Shown: positions 17,567-26,756 of the stretch, in pieces | Numbering within the stretch: position 1 is the first letter of the stretch | Layout of the letters: every line of letters begins with the position of its first letter | Program-made: the position numbers and the translations under genes | The notes under the pieces: model-generated | The model's input: only the letters and a program-made list of their open reading frames with translations | What the model was told of the DNA's origin: nothing | Databases searched by the model: none | Source of the DNA: Vibrio cincinnatiensis DSM 19608 | Lineage (GTDB): Bacteria; Pseudomonadota; Gammaproteobacteria; Enterobacterales; Vibrionaceae | DNA: 64,000 nucleotides | Reading direction: 5' to 3' | Assembly (NCBI RefSeq): GCF_900167345.1 | Contig: NZ_FUXB01000014.1 | Coordinates: 1 to 64,000 of the forward strand

Positions 17567-18198
17567 TACAACTCTACCTCGGCAGGAGCAATAACAGAGA
17601 CATCATGATGTTCGGCTAATTGAGGTAGATTCATTGCCGTTGCTTTCCAGCCTTTATGAATTAAGGTTCCAGTAAAAGGGGCGTGTCCGGTAACATTTCC
17701 TACTAAGCGGATGGTTTGAGGGTTAAAGCCTTCTTCAATAGTAATCCGGCTCTCTTCTTCTTCCATTCGGATTGGTGTAAGAGTGAGATACTCTTTGAGG
17801 ACTTTTTGACCGCCGGAATGAATCACGCGTGCGGCTGCGCCAACCTCTTCATCAGAAAAGGTGGTAAGGTCTTCTTGTAAAAAATCAATGAGCCGAGCTT
17901 CTTGCTGCATAATGGACAGCAATTGCATGGCAGAATCGGTTGCCGCGGTTGCCAATTGAGATTGGACTTCAACCACTTTTTCAATCACTTTCTCTACTTC
18001 AACGATCTTTTCAACCTCAACAATTTTCTCTACCGGTTTCTCAACCTCAATGATTTTTTCAACGGGTTTTTCAATGACTTTTTCTACGATCTTGGACTTT
18101 CTGCTGATAGAGACAATCAGTAGAAGTAGTGTGGATGCGGCAAGGCCGGCATGAAGCATATCGAAGGTGGTGGGAATCATAGCTAAATCGAAGTTCAT
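17566..18198 (-). CDS. DUF2760 protein: membrane anchor, coiled coil and C-terminal domain
   Basis: 210 aa. Residues about 14-30 form one membrane segment. About 35-80 is a striking repeat built from units like PVEKIVEVEK, with strictly alternating Val/Ile and Glu/Lys. The C-terminal domain (about 100-210) matches what I recall as DUF2760 (RLIDFLQEDLTTFSDEEVGAA, HPIHG-like positions replaced). It is first in the operon with two Hsp70s, so a plausible role is to tether the chaperones to the inner membrane. A sigma32-like promoter and a leader hairpin precede it. Confidence 0.85.
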   Translation of the reverse strand: MNFDLAMIPTTFDMLHAGLAASTLLLLIVSISRKSKIVEKVIEKPVEKIIEVEKPVEKIVEVEKIVEVEKVIEKVVEVQSQLATAATDSAMQLLSIMQQEARLIDFLQEDLTTFSDEEVGAAARVIHSGGQKVLKEYLTLTPIRMEEEESRITIEEGFNPQTIRLVGNVTGHAPFTGTLIHKGWKATAMNLPQLAEHHDVSVIAPAEVEL

Positions 18199-18228
18199 GA
18201 TGAATTCTCTGTCGTGTCCATAATCAAC

Positions 18229-18251
18229 GATAAAAGAGAGGTTCTTTTATC
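18229..18251 (-). promoter_or_regulatory. hairpin in the 5' leader of the DUF2760-Hsp70 operon
   Basis: Perfect 9-bp stem GATAAAAGA/TCTTTTATC with a 5-nt loop, 30 nt before the start codon and inside the transcript predicted from the sigma32-like promoter. The stem is almost all A-U, as expected of a structure that melts easily. It does not cover the SD (AGAGAA), so an RNA thermometer is only a possibility. Confidence 0.45.
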
Positions 18252-18276
18252 TTCAATAGTCAGAATTAGGTAAAAA

Positions 18277-18305
18277 CTTGGGGCTGATACTACCATATTC
18301 AAGGG
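18277..18305 (-). promoter_or_regulatory. sigma32-like (heat-shock) promoter of the DUF2760-Hsp70-Hsp70 operon
   Basis: On the reverse strand CCCTTGAA (18305-18298), a perfect sigma32 -35, is followed after 14 nt by CCCCAAG (18283-18277), against the consensus CCCCAT. The predicted start is about 70 nt before the DUF2760 ATG. Confidence 0.6.
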
Positions 18306-18469
18306 TGATCACATGGATAAATACACGCTTATCTCCACTCGTTTATTTGTTAGTTGAACTTTTAATCAAATGGATCATGGGTTTCGTGAAAAATTCGTTT
18401 TTATTGTCAATATTTGGTTATGAACCCCGTTTGTTTTGCGCTACATCAAGGGAAATCGAGTGAGTTGTA

Positions 18470-18498
18470 TTGACGCAGCCGAAGAGAGTCGGTAAAAA
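18470..18498 (+). promoter_or_regulatory. possible sigma70 promoter of the diguanylate cyclase gene
   Basis: TTGACG, a 17-bp spacer and TAAAAA, ending 28 bp before the ATG at 18527. The spacing is ideal and the -10 weak. The rest of the 328-bp spacer 18199-18526 holds only the Hsp70-operon signals in the other direction. Confidence 0.4.
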
Positions 18499-18526
18499 CA
18501 CTGCAAAATTTAGTTAAGGCGGAAAG

Positions 18527-20044
18527 ATGCCCGATACGATAAAAAAACGTCTTCCTTTATTGGTTATGCTGGCGAACTTGGTGGTGACTGGGTTTATTGT
18601 TTCTATTGCGTATTTTGTCCAGCAAAGTTACAGCTCGGTTTTGTTTAATAATTTAGCCACTCGTCAGACTCTTCTAATACAGCAGTATATTGACAATGAT
18701 ATTCATTTGATTGGTTCGAGCGCGAATTTCATGCGGTCTACCTCTCTACAAGGGCAGGAAAACTTCCACTTCTTTGCTGAGAAAATTTTGCAAGATTCCG
18801 AAAGTTTGATTGGTTTACAGTGGTTAAGAAGAGTAGATAAAAAGGACTATCCGGCTTATGTTGACATGATGCGTATCCGTTATCCCAATTTTTATCTTTA
18901 TACACAGATGGATAACAACGTCATTCTACCGGGGTATCATCTCAACGATCGGCCTATGTATGTTGTCGATAATATTTATCCGCATACTGCCACCAATCGA
19001 TCACTGCTGGGGTTTTATTCCTCACATCCTCGTTTCCAAAAGATACTGTCGATGATCTTGATCTCAAAGCAACCGGGGGTATCCGATAAGATTCGCCTGC
19101 TGAAAGATGATCAGCGGGAGTTCTCTACCCATGATGGATTACTTATTTATTACCCGGTGTTTGATCTTCAAAATGAAACCCTCTCAGGCATGGTGGTCGG
19201 TGTTATTCGATTGTCTACCTATGTTAAACGCTTGATTAAGGCAACGGTATCGAGTGAGCTCTTCATGATGCGTGTGATTGATAAGGGGTTGGATAACGAT
19301 ACAGACAGCTTGCTTTACTCAAGCCCTAATTGGCGAGACGAGGGGAGAATGAAGGTTAGCAGGGTCATTAATTTACCCAATCGACAATGGGTGGTTGAAT
19401 TTCATTTACCAGAAGCGTTAACTTCCAATGATCGTTGGGTACTGTTTGGTTTAGGCAGTGGTGGCGTCATTATTAGTTTACTACTTGGTGTGGTGACTCT
19501 TTTATTAACTCGTGAAAAAGCTGTTCTTAATGAGATGCTCGAAAAACGAACGGCCGAGTTAAAGTTTTTGGTAGAGCATGACAGCTTAACGGGGATATAT
19601 AATCGTCGAGCATTTAACCGACTTTTTCCTCTTTATATTCGGGATAAAAAAGCGTTTTCTCTGGTGAGCTTTGATATCGATTATTTTAAGCAAATCAATG
19701 ATAACTACAGCCATTTAGCAGGAGACAAAATTCTGCTCGATGTCGTTCAGGTAGTGAAGACGCACTTAAATATTAAAGACGTATTTGTTCGTACGGGTGG
19801 GGATGAATTTGTCATTTTGTGTTCCATCACAGATAACGTTTCTTTGTATGAATACCTTGAGCAGTTACGGCAATTAATCGAAAAAAGCCAGTTTGAATAT
19901 AACGGCCATGAGATAACCTTATCGCTCAGTATTGGGGCGGTGGTGAATAACGCCTACACCGAGCAAGAACTATTGCAAAAAGTTGATGCACAAGTGTACA
20001 AAAGTAAAGCAAGAGGGCGGAATAGTGTTTCGATTGAAGAGTAA
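18527..20044 (+). CDS. membrane diguanylate cyclase, CHASE-type sensor plus GGDEF
   Basis: 505 aa. TM1 is at about 8-30, a periplasmic domain of about 270 residues resembles CHASE (GLQWLRRV, YPVFDLQNETLSGMVVGVIR), TM2 is at about 305-327, and the GGDEF domain follows at about 345-505. The active-site motif TGGDEF (about 424-428) is intact with DSLTGIYNRRAF upstream, so c-di-GMP synthesis from GTP is expected. The inhibitory I-site RxxD is NIKD here, so product feedback is probably lost. The start has AAGGCGGAAAG before the ATG. Confidence 0.9.
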   Translation: MPDTIKKRLPLLVMLANLVVTGFIVSIAYFVQQSYSSVLFNNLATRQTLLIQQYIDNDIHLIGSSANFMRSTSLQGQENFHFFAEKILQDSESLIGLQWLRRVDKKDYPAYVDMMRIRYPNFYLYTQMDNNVILPGYHLNDRPMYVVDNIYPHTATNRSLLGFYSSHPRFQKILSMILISKQPGVSDKIRLLKDDQREFSTHDGLLIYYPVFDLQNETLSGMVVGVIRLSTYVKRLIKATVSSELFMMRVIDKGLDNDTDSLLYSSPNWRDEGRMKVSRVINLPNRQWVVEFHLPEALTSNDRWVLFGLGSGGVIISLLLGVVTLLLTREKAVLNEMLEKRTAELKFLVEHDSLTGIYNRRAFNRLFPLYIRDKKAFSLVSFDIDYFKQINDNYSHLAGDKILLDVVQVVKTHLNIKDVFVRTGGDEFVILCSITDNVSLYEYLEQLRQLIEKSQFEYNGHEITLSLSIGAVVNNAYTEQELLQKVDAQVYKSKARGRNSVSIEE

Positions 20045-20127
20045 TTCACCGCTTGATCGTCGAATTTTCACTAAAAGTTCGGTAAGATGGCGCGCTTTAT
20101 GTTTGGTCAAATAAGCTGGATAGAGGC

Positions 20128-20658
20128 ATGAATCATAACCGAGTGGTGTGTTTTGACTTAGAAATGTGCTGTTGGAACGAAAATGGCTTAGGCACAACAG
20201 GCGAAATCATTGAAATTGGTTTAGCAGAAATTGACCTGACCGCTAATAAAATAGTCAAGCGTGCCCAATATTATGTCAAACCAGTGAATGATGAGATATC
20301 GGCTTTTTGTGTTGAATTAACGGGGATCACACCGCGTAAAATCGCCAAACAGGGGCGACCATTAGCTGACGTTCTGCAATCGATGGTGAAAAATTTTGGG
20401 GGCAACAATAAGATCTACGCTTGTTGGGGAAGAGATGATCGCATCTTATATAAAGAGTGTAAAAGCAAAGGGTTAGCCATGCCTTTTCAAGAATGTTTAA
20501 ATTTAGCGACACTTTACCGGATCCAGCACCGAATGAAAGACAAGCGTATAGGGCATCGAGCCGCTCAAGAAGCGAAAGGGATAGTATGGGAAGGTCGTCA
20601 GCATTCAGGGTATGTCGATGCCTATAACCTTGCCAAATTAGCACTTACCATGTTGTAA
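20128..20658 (+). CDS. DEDDh 3'-5' exonuclease (RNase T / ERI-1-like)
   Basis: 176 aa. The exonuclease motifs are CFDLEM (Exo I, DxE), the middle Asp in WGRDD (Exo II) and HSGYVDAYN (Exo III, H-x4-D). It resembles the KapD/ERI-1 branch of the exonuclease family, which trims RNA or DNA 3' ends; the substrate is unknown. A good SD (GAGG) precedes ATG 20128. It lies 83 bp after the diguanylate cyclase and may share its transcript. Confidence 0.83.
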   Translation: MNHNRVVCFDLEMCCWNENGLGTTGEIIEIGLAEIDLTANKIVKRAQYYVKPVNDEISAFCVELTGITPRKIAKQGRPLADVLQSMVKNFGGNNKIYACWGRDDRILYKECKSKGLAMPFQECLNLATLYRIQHRMKDKRIGHRAAQEAKGIVWEGRQHSGYVDAYNLAKLALTML

Positions 20659-20674
20659 ACAGAATGAAACCGTA

Positions 20675-21130
20675 TTAACGGTTGGTTTGTTGATCGACAA
20701 CCAGTAATTTTGCACGGATAAACTGGCTGTGATCGACGTAAAGGAGTTCTGCCGTTTTACGAATCACCGCATCTTCTAGCGGATCAATATCACCATCACT
20801 ATGAGCCACCTCCCACATGGCTTTAATCAGATCAAAACGTGTTTCTTGGCTTAAACTACGGAGTTGAGAAGTGTATTCGTAGAGTGATGCCGACTGACGA
20901 ATCTGCTGTTCTGATTGAGTCACTAGCTGTTGTGCTTCTTCGGCATTAATACCTAGTAACCGCTCTAGCAGTGCCCGTTTAGCTTGGCGTTCGGTTGAGC
21001 TAATTTGGTGATCGGCTCCGGCGACTTCGCTGAGTAAACAAGCCATTGCAAAGTTTGGGCTAGGTGCTTGCTGGCTGAGATCTTGCCCATCAAGTAATTG
21101 CTTAAAAAGGGTAGTGATTGTGTTAAACAT
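20675..21130 (-). CDS. TerB-like / DjlA-N-like protein
   Basis: 151 aa, soluble and helical. The TerB pattern of two metal-type Asp loops followed by Glu is visible: GADHQISSTERQ at about 39-50 and HSDGDIDPLEDAV at about 109-121. TerB-fold proteins occur in tellurite-resistance and membrane-stress contexts, but no other ter gene is nearby, so the role is open. It converges with the exonuclease 16 bp away. Confidence 0.75.
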   Translation of the reverse strand: MFNTITTLFKQLLDGQDLSQQAPSPNFAMACLLSEVAGADHQISSTERQAKRALLERLLGINAEEAQQLVTQSEQQIRQSASLYEYTSQLRSLSQETRFDLIKAMWEVAHSDGDIDPLEDAVIRKTAELLYVDHSQFIRAKLLVVDQQTNR

Positions 21131-21237
21131 GGTCGTCTTGCCTTTGCTTTCAGTGTCTTTTTGTCTATTGGATAGTTTTATTGAGACTCAGTTCCCATTT
21201 TTCAAGCTTTAAGAAGAGGCTCTTTATCAACACTGTT

Positions 21238-21582
21238 TTAGATATGTTCACCTATCATCTCGATAAACTCTGCGCTGGTATGTTCATGGGCGGCAAGAAG
21301 CAAGGCCAGTAAAGCTTCAACTTTTTCTCGTTGTAGGCTCTCTTCGCGTAGTATTTGCGCAAGTTGATAGCGGATGAGTTCAAGTTCATGCTCGACAAAT
21401 CCGCGGCCTTCTTCTTCTCCTTCCTCTTCTTGTGGTGCATTGTCAAACTGCAAAAATAGCAGTTCGCCATCCAACTGAGTACCGACTAATTGTTCAGGTA
21501 GCCAAAGCTCACCCATAACAATGTCTGGGTCACAGTCGCTGGGGAGATCATCTAATCGTTGTTTGAGTTCAGAAGCTTTCAC
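21238..21582 (-). CDS. small acidic hypothetical protein (114 aa)
   Basis: Not a family I recognise. It is very acidic, with a Glu run EEEGEEEGR at about 52-60, and helical at the C-terminus (ELELIRYQLAQILREESLQR). It has no signal or membrane segment. It lies 107 bp upstream of the TerB-like gene on the same strand and may be cotranscribed. The weak composition bias lowers certainty, but the frame is clean and there is no better frame. Confidence 0.6.
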   Translation of the reverse strand: MKASELKQRLDDLPSDCDPDIVMGELWLPEQLVGTQLDGELLFLQFDNAPQEEEGEEEGRGFVEHELELIRYQLAQILREESLQREKVEALLALLLAAHEHTSAEFIEMIGEHI

Positions 21583-21771
21583 AGTCTTGTCTATTTAGTC
21601 ATACCTAGGGTTATTCTAGCGGCCAATGGCAAAGAAAACTAAGCTTTCTATCATCAATCAAGCATAAGAGGGAAATAATTATCAAGTGGGTGGATTATTA
21701 AGAGGTGGTGCCCGGCTTGAATGTTGGCCCTCCGAGGGTGTTACGGTGTTTTTCTCAATTCAGGCAGGAAG

Positions 21772-21795
21772 AGAGGGTATGTTTCCATACCCTCT
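21772..21795 (-). terminator. hairpin after azoR
   Basis: Perfect 10-bp stem AGAGGGTATG/CATACCCTCT with a 4-nt loop, 9 bp past the azoR stop. No clear U-run follows on the reverse strand. Confidence 0.55.
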
Positions 21796-21804
21796 GGTCG
21801 CCAA

Positions 21805-22392
21805 TTACAACACGATTTCAGTCAATTGGGATTTTGCTGATTCAATGCCTTTTGACGCGGAATCTTCACCCATATTTAGTGCTTCTGCATAAGCAAATTG
21901 AACATCGGTCATACCGACAAAGCCTAAAATGGTTTTTAAATAAGGCGTTACGTTATCTGTTGCACTGTCTTTATGAATGCCACCACGGGTGGTGATCACA
22001 ACCACTTTTTTACCTGTAATCAACCCTTGTACACCTGCTTCAGTATATTTAAACGTCACCCCAGCACGAGCAATTAAGTCAAACCAGTTTTTGAGTTGTG
22101 TTGGTATCGTGAAGTTATACATTGGCGCGGCAATCACGATCGTATCTGCGGCATTGATTTCAGCAATTAACGTGTCAGATAACTCGACGACCTTTTGTTG
22201 TTCTTCTGAAAGGTCTTCCGTTGCACGAAGTGCCGTTGCGACAGAAAAGTCCAGCACTGGGAGCGGGTTTGCGGCTAAGTCACGAATCTGTAGATCGTCG
22301 GTATCAAATTGGCTTAAATAAGCATCCAGTAATTTACTTGATTGAGAATATTCACCAAGGATGCTGGATTTTAGAGCAAGTATACGAGACAT
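21805..22392 (-). CDS. azoR: FMN-dependent NADH:quinone/azo reductase AzoR
   Basis: 195 aa, flavodoxin-like fold. [19 protein letters not shown] binds the FMN phosphate, and [23 protein letters not shown] plus TTRGG match AzoR. It reduces quinones and azo compounds using NADH as a homodimer in the cytosol. AAAGGA precedes the ATG at 22392. It is divergent from hrpA and monocistronic. Confidence 0.93.
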   Translation of the reverse strand: MSRILALKSSILGEYSQSSKLLDAYLSQFDTDDLQIRDLAANPLPVLDFSVATALRATEDLSEEQQKVVELSDTLIAEINAADTIVIAAPMYNFTIPTQLKNWFDLIARAGVTFKYTEAGVQGLITGKKVVVITTRGGIHKDSATDNVTPYLKTILGFVGMTDVQFAYAEALNMGEDSASKGIESAKSQLTEIVL

Positions 22393-22627
22393 GTTTTTTT
22401 CCTTTTCTGTTTGAGCACGTTGACGGCGTGATGCTCTGTCATCATGTTGATGTGGCTATAGTAAGCCCTACGTCTGGGTAATATAAGTCGGTAAATTTGC
22501 TTAACTCATTCAAAAAATTTGAAGATAAAAAATCACCTGTGGAGACCTAAAGGTGAAGAGGTCACTTGACGATAACTCTGTGATACAATTCGCACAGTAT
22601 TATAGACAAATAAGAATAGGTAACGCT

Positions 22628-25600
22628 TTGACTCAGTCACAGCCTCACTCAGAAGCGCGTAGCGAAGCAAACAGCGCTCACTCACTGCAACAAGCCCTCA
22701 AACAATGCTTAATCAAAGACCGTTTTCGACTCAATAAGCGGATTGTGGGGGCGAGTAAAATCCGTAAAGAATCGGCTCGTCATGCGGTATTTGATGAAAT
22801 CGCTTTAGATATTGCCCGCTCTATGTTGGTGGTTCAGCAGCGCATGGAGCAAAAGATGACGATTGATTACCCTGAACTTTTACCTGTCAGTCAAAAACGT
22901 GATGAAATAGCGAAAGCCATTGCTGACCATCAAGTCGTGATTGTTGCGGGGGAAACGGGGTCGGGCAAAACCACTCAGTTACCTAAAATTTGTGCCGAGC
23001 TCGGGCGTGGAAAATATGGGTTAATCGGTCATACTCAGCCACGCCGCTTAGCGGCTCGTTCGGTGGCAACTCGAATTGCTCAAGAGATGGAAACAGAACT
23101 GGGCGGTTTTGTGGGGTATAAAGTCCGTTTTAATGATCAAATTTCAGATAAAACCCAAATCAAACTGATGACTGACGGTATTTTGCTGGCAGAAATTCAG
23201 CATGATCGTTATCTCAATCAGTATGACACCATTATTATTGATGAAGCCCATGAGCGCAGTTTAAATATTGATTTCATTCTTGGGTATCTCAAACAACTCT
23301 TGCCTCGTCGCCCAGATTTAAAAGTGATTATCACCTCGGCGACGATTGATCCTGAACGCTTTTCCAAGCATTTTTCTAACGCCCCCATCATTGAAGTCTC
23401 TGGCCGAACTTATCCAGTGGATACCCGCTATCGCCCCTTAGTTGGTGATGATGATAGCGACCGTGATCAATTGGAAAGCATTTTTGATGCGGTAGATGAA
23501 CTGTGCGCTGAAGGTTTGGGCGATATTTTGATCTTCATGAATGGAGAGCGGGAGATTCGTGATACGGCTGATGCGCTCTCAAAACGTCACTTACGAGATA
23601 CGGAAATTGTGCCTTTGTATGCTCGCTTATCCGCTGGAGAACAGAATAAGATTTTTCAGCCACACACGGGGCGACGTATTGTTCTTGCCACCAATGTGGC
23701 GGAAACTTCGTTAACCGTTCCGGGGATTAAATATGTGATTGACCCGGGTACGGCCAGGATAAGCCGTTATAGCTACCGAACAAAAGTGCAACGCTTACCC
23801 ATAGAACCCATTTCTCAAGCCAGTGCGAATCAACGAAAAGGTCGCTGTGGGCGTGTAGAAGCGGGGGTTTGTATTCGCCTTTATTCGGAAGAGGATTTTC
23901 TTTCCCGTCCGGAATTTACCGATCCTGAGATTCTGCGAACTAATCTGGCCTCAGTCATTTTACAAATGACTGCCCTTGGCTTAGGTGACATTGATGCATT
24001 CCCTTTTGTTGAAGCTCCCGATAAACGCAATATTCAAGATGGCGTGCGCCTATTGGAAGAATTAGGCGCAATCAATATTGATGCCATTGATCCCAAAAAA
24101 CGCTTAACTGAAATGGGGCGTAAGCTCGCTCGTTTACCTATTGACCCTCGTTTAGCTCGGATGGTACTCGAAGCGCCACACTTAGGCTGTTTGAAAGAGG
24201 TAATGGTCATTGCTTCGGCATTATCTATTCAAGATCCTCGGGAGTGGCCGAGCGACAAGCAACAAGCCTCTGATGAAAAACATCGGCGCTTTGTTGATGA
24301 AGAATCCGACTTTTTAACCTTGGTTAATCTGTGGAACTACCTTCAGCAGCAACAAAAAGCACTAAGCAGTAATCCGTTTCGTCGTCAGTGTAAGCAAGAC
24401 TACCTCAATTATTTACGGGTTCGAGAGTGGCAAGATGTTTACTTCCAAATCCATCAAGCGATGCGAGAAATGGATTATAAACTTAACGACGAGCCCGGTA
24501 GTTATCAAGCGGTACATAGCGCAATTTTGGTGGGTTTGCTGTCACATATTGGTAGCAAAGATGCAGAAAAAAATGATTACCAAGGGTCGCGTAATGCCCG
24601 TTTCCATATTTTCCCCGCCTCAGGACTCTTTAAAAAACAGCCCAAATGGGTGATGAGTGCAGAATTGGTGGAAACGTCGAAACTGTGGGCAAGAATGGTG
24701 GCGAAAATTCAACCAGAATGGATTGAGCCTTTAGCAAAACATTTGATTAAACGCAGTTATAGCGAGCCCCATTGGTCGAAAAAACAAGCCGCGGTGATGG
24801 CTTATGAAAAAGTGATGTTGTACGGCATTCCCATTGTGGCAAAGCGGTTAGTCAATTATGGTCATATTGATGCGACTTTAAGCCGAGAAATTTTTATCCG
24901 TAGTGCTCTGGTGGAAGGCGATTGGGAAACAAAACATGCGTTTTTCAAACAAAACCGTTCACTGTTGTTGGAAGTCGAAGAATTAGAACATAAATCTCGT
25001 CGCCGAGATATTTTGGTTGATGATGAAGAGCTGTTCCAATTTTACGATCAGCGAGTGGGAACGGAAGTCGTTTCTGGTCGTCATTTTGATGCGTGGTGGA
25101 AAAAAACTCGCCAAACTCAGCCAGACTTACTCAGTTTTGAAAAAGAGATGCTCTTTAAAGGGGATGCCAGCCATGTGACTGAGCTCGATTACCCTAACTT
25201 CTGGTATCAAAATGGCATTAAGTTGAAATTGAGTTACCAGTTTGAACCGGGAGAGGACAGTGACGGCGTCACGGTTCATATCCCACTGCCTATCCTTAAC
25301 CAAATTGAAGCGGCGGGCTTTGACTGGCAAATTCCGGGATTACGTCATGAATTGGTGGTGAGCTTAATTAAGTCATTACCTAAAACGTTACGTAAAAATT
25401 TTGTGCCTGCGCCTAACTATACCGACGCATTTCTAGCACGAGTTACCCCAATGGAGTTACCTCTGCTCGATGCATTAGAGAAAGAGCTGCGCCGGATGAC
25501 AGGCGTAGCGATTCAACGTGAAGATTGGAACTGGGCACAAGTTCCAGATCACTTAAAAGTGACGTACCGCGTTGTTGATCATCGCCATCGCAAATTAAAT

Positions 25601-26545
25601 GAGAGCAAAGATTTATATGCACTTAAAGAGGCTTTGAAAGAGAAAGTGCAACAAACCCTTTCACAAGTGGCGGATGACGATATTGAGCAGAAAAACTTAC
25701 ATACTTGGTCATTTGGGGCGTTGCCTCAGGTATATCAACAAAAGCGAGGAGGCTTTGACGTTAAGGCTTATCCCGCATTAGTGGATAATAAAGAGAGCAT
25801 CGAGATCAAGTTATTTGAAACCGAGCATGAGCAGCAGCGAGCGATGCAAGCTGGACAACGGCGATTAATTTTGCTTAACGTCCCTTCACCGATCAAGTAT
25901 TTGCACGCGAATTTGCCTAATAAATCTAAACTGGGATTATATTTTAATCCTTATGGCAAGGTATTAGACCTGATTGACGACTGCATTGCTTGTGGCGTTG
26001 ATAAGCTGATTGAAGAGCAAGGTGGACTTGTTTGGCAACCGGAAGCTTTTGAAGCCTTAAAAGAACACGTTCGGGCTGAACTAGGGGATACGGTTGTTGC
26101 GATTGCTCAGCAAGTGGAAACGATTTTAACGACGGCTTACAACATTAATAAGCGGCTTAAAGGAAAAATCGATTTTACGATGGCATTTGCACTATCAGAT
26201 ATCAAAGCTCAAATGGAAGGGCTAATTTTTAAAGGCTTTGCGACAGAGTGTGGTTATCAACGCTTGCCTGATATATTGCGCTATATGAAAGCGATTGAAC
26301 GGAGAATGGAAAAGTTACCGATTGATCCGAATAAAGATCGACTTCATATGTTAAAAATTGAATCGGTTAGCCATAGTTATAAAGCTTTGCTCAATAAGAT
26401 ACCGAAAGGGGGCGTGGTCCCTGATGCGGTGAAAGACATCCGTTGGATGATTGAAGAATTGAGAGTCAGCTATTTTGCTCAGCAATTAGGCACACCTTAC
26501 CCGATTTCGGATAAGCGGATAATACAGGCGATAGATGCCTGCTAG
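22628..26545 (+). CDS. hrpA: ATP-dependent RNA helicase HrpA
   Basis: About 1305 aa. A DEAH/RHA helicase with Walker A GETGSGKTTQ, motif II DEAH, motif III SAT and motif VI QRKGRCGR, then winged-helix/ratchet and the long C-terminal DUF3418 region seen in bacterial HrpA. It acts on mRNA and stalled ribosomes. Start choice: TTG 22628 has AATAGG 8 nt ahead and gives a family-like N-terminus. A GTG at 22553 also has an SD, but an extended -10 (TGATACAAT, 22581-22589) falls inside its first codons, so I prefer 22628. Confidence 0.92.
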   Translation: MTQSQPHSEARSEANSAHSLQQALKQCLIKDRFRLNKRIVGASKIRKESARHAVFDEIALDIARSMLVVQQRMEQKMTIDYPELLPVSQKRDEIAKAIADHQVVIVAGETGSGKTTQLPKICAELGRGKYGLIGHTQPRRLAARSVATRIAQEMETELGGFVGYKVRFNDQISDKTQIKLMTDGILLAEIQHDRYLNQYDTIIIDEAHERSLNIDFILGYLKQLLPRRPDLKVIITSATIDPERFSKHFSNAPIIEVSGRTYPVDTRYRPLVGDDDSDRDQLESIFDAVDELCAEGLGDILIFMNGEREIRDTADALSKRHLRDTEIVPLYARLSAGEQNKIFQPHTGRRIVLATNVAETSLTVPGIKYVIDPGTARISRYSYRTKVQRLPIEPISQASANQRKGRCGRVEAGVCIRLYSEEDFLSRPEFTDPEILRTNLASVILQMTALGLGDIDAFPFVEAPDKRNIQDGVRLLEELGAINIDAIDPKKRLTEMGRKLARLPIDPRLARMVLEAPHLGCLKEVMVIASALSIQDPREWPSDKQQASDEKHRRFVDEESDFLTLVNLWNYLQQQQKALSSNPFRRQCKQDYLNYLRVREWQDVYFQIHQAMREMDYKLNDEPGSYQAVHSAILVGLLSHIGSKDAEKNDYQGSRNARFHIFPASGLFKKQPKWVMSAELVETSKLWARMVAKIQPEWIEPLAKHLIKRSYSEPHWSKKQAAVMAYEKVMLYGIPIVAKRLVNYGHIDATLSREIFIRSALVEGDWETKHAFFKQNRSLLLEVEELEHKSRRRDILVDDEELFQFYDQRVGTEVVSGRHFDAWWKKTRQTQPDLLSFEKEMLFKGDASHVTELDYPNFWYQNGIKLKLSYQFEPGEDSDGVTVHIPLPILNQIEAAGFDWQIPGLRHELVVSLIKSLPKTLRKNFVPAPNYTDAFLARVTPMELPLLDALEKELRRMTGVAIQREDWNWAQVPDHLKVTYRVVDHRHRKLNESKDLYALKEALKEKVQQTLSQVADDDIEQKNLHTWSFGALPQVYQQKRGGFDVKAYPALVDNKESIEIKLFETEHEQQRAMQAGQRRLILLNVPSPIKYLHANLPNKSKLGLYFNPYGKVLDLIDDCIACGVDKLIEEQGGLVWQPEAFEALKEHVRAELGDTVVAIAQQVETILTTAYNINKRLKGKIDFTMAFALSDIKAQMEGLIFKGFATECGYQRLPDILRYMKAIERRMEKLPIDPNKDRLHMLKIESVSHSYKALLNKIPKGGVVPDAVKDIRWMIEELRVSYFAQQLGTPYPISDKRIIQAIDAC

Positions 26546-26597
26546 TGGTACTTATGGTGTGTTTAATGATAAATGTATCTTTTAGGGACCTTGTTTC

Positions 26598-26626
26598 TTG
26601 AGGTCACTAGGGGATGACTCTATAAT
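26598..26626 (+). promoter_or_regulatory. sigma70 promoter of the outer-membrane barrel gene
   Basis: TTGAGG (26598-26603), a 17-bp spacer and a perfect TATAAT (26621-26626). Transcription would start near 26633, so the palindromic element at 26642-26710 lies in the mRNA leader. Confidence 0.7.
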
Positions 26627-26641
26627 TTGTCGAAGGTGGTG

Positions 26642-26710
26642 TATCCTCCTAACTTGAAGCAGCAAGAGAGGGTGCTATGCTTACTTGTGCCACTTCAAGT
26701 TATTAGGATA
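26642..26710. repeat. 69-bp palindromic element in the leader of the barrel gene
   Basis: The ends TATCCTCCTAACTTGAAG and CTTCAAGTTATTAGGATA are 18-bp inverted repeats with 16 matches; an inner CAAG/CTTG adds pairing. It may be a MITE-like intergenic repeat or a leader hairpin. It contains no gene. A second copy was not seen in this window. Confidence 0.6.
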
Positions 26711-26756
26711 GAAATAGGCTAGCATGATGCAGCCTTATAATGATAAAAGGTTTATT

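Noticed and set aside
18199..18260. Reading the leader hairpin as a terminator
   Set aside because: It precedes the first gene of the operon, has no U-run and lies inside the predicted transcript.
18440..18526. Possible c-di-GMP riboswitch before the GGDEF gene (GACGCA segment)
   Set aside because: Only one short piece resembles the class I core; the conserved second helix and receptor loop are missing.
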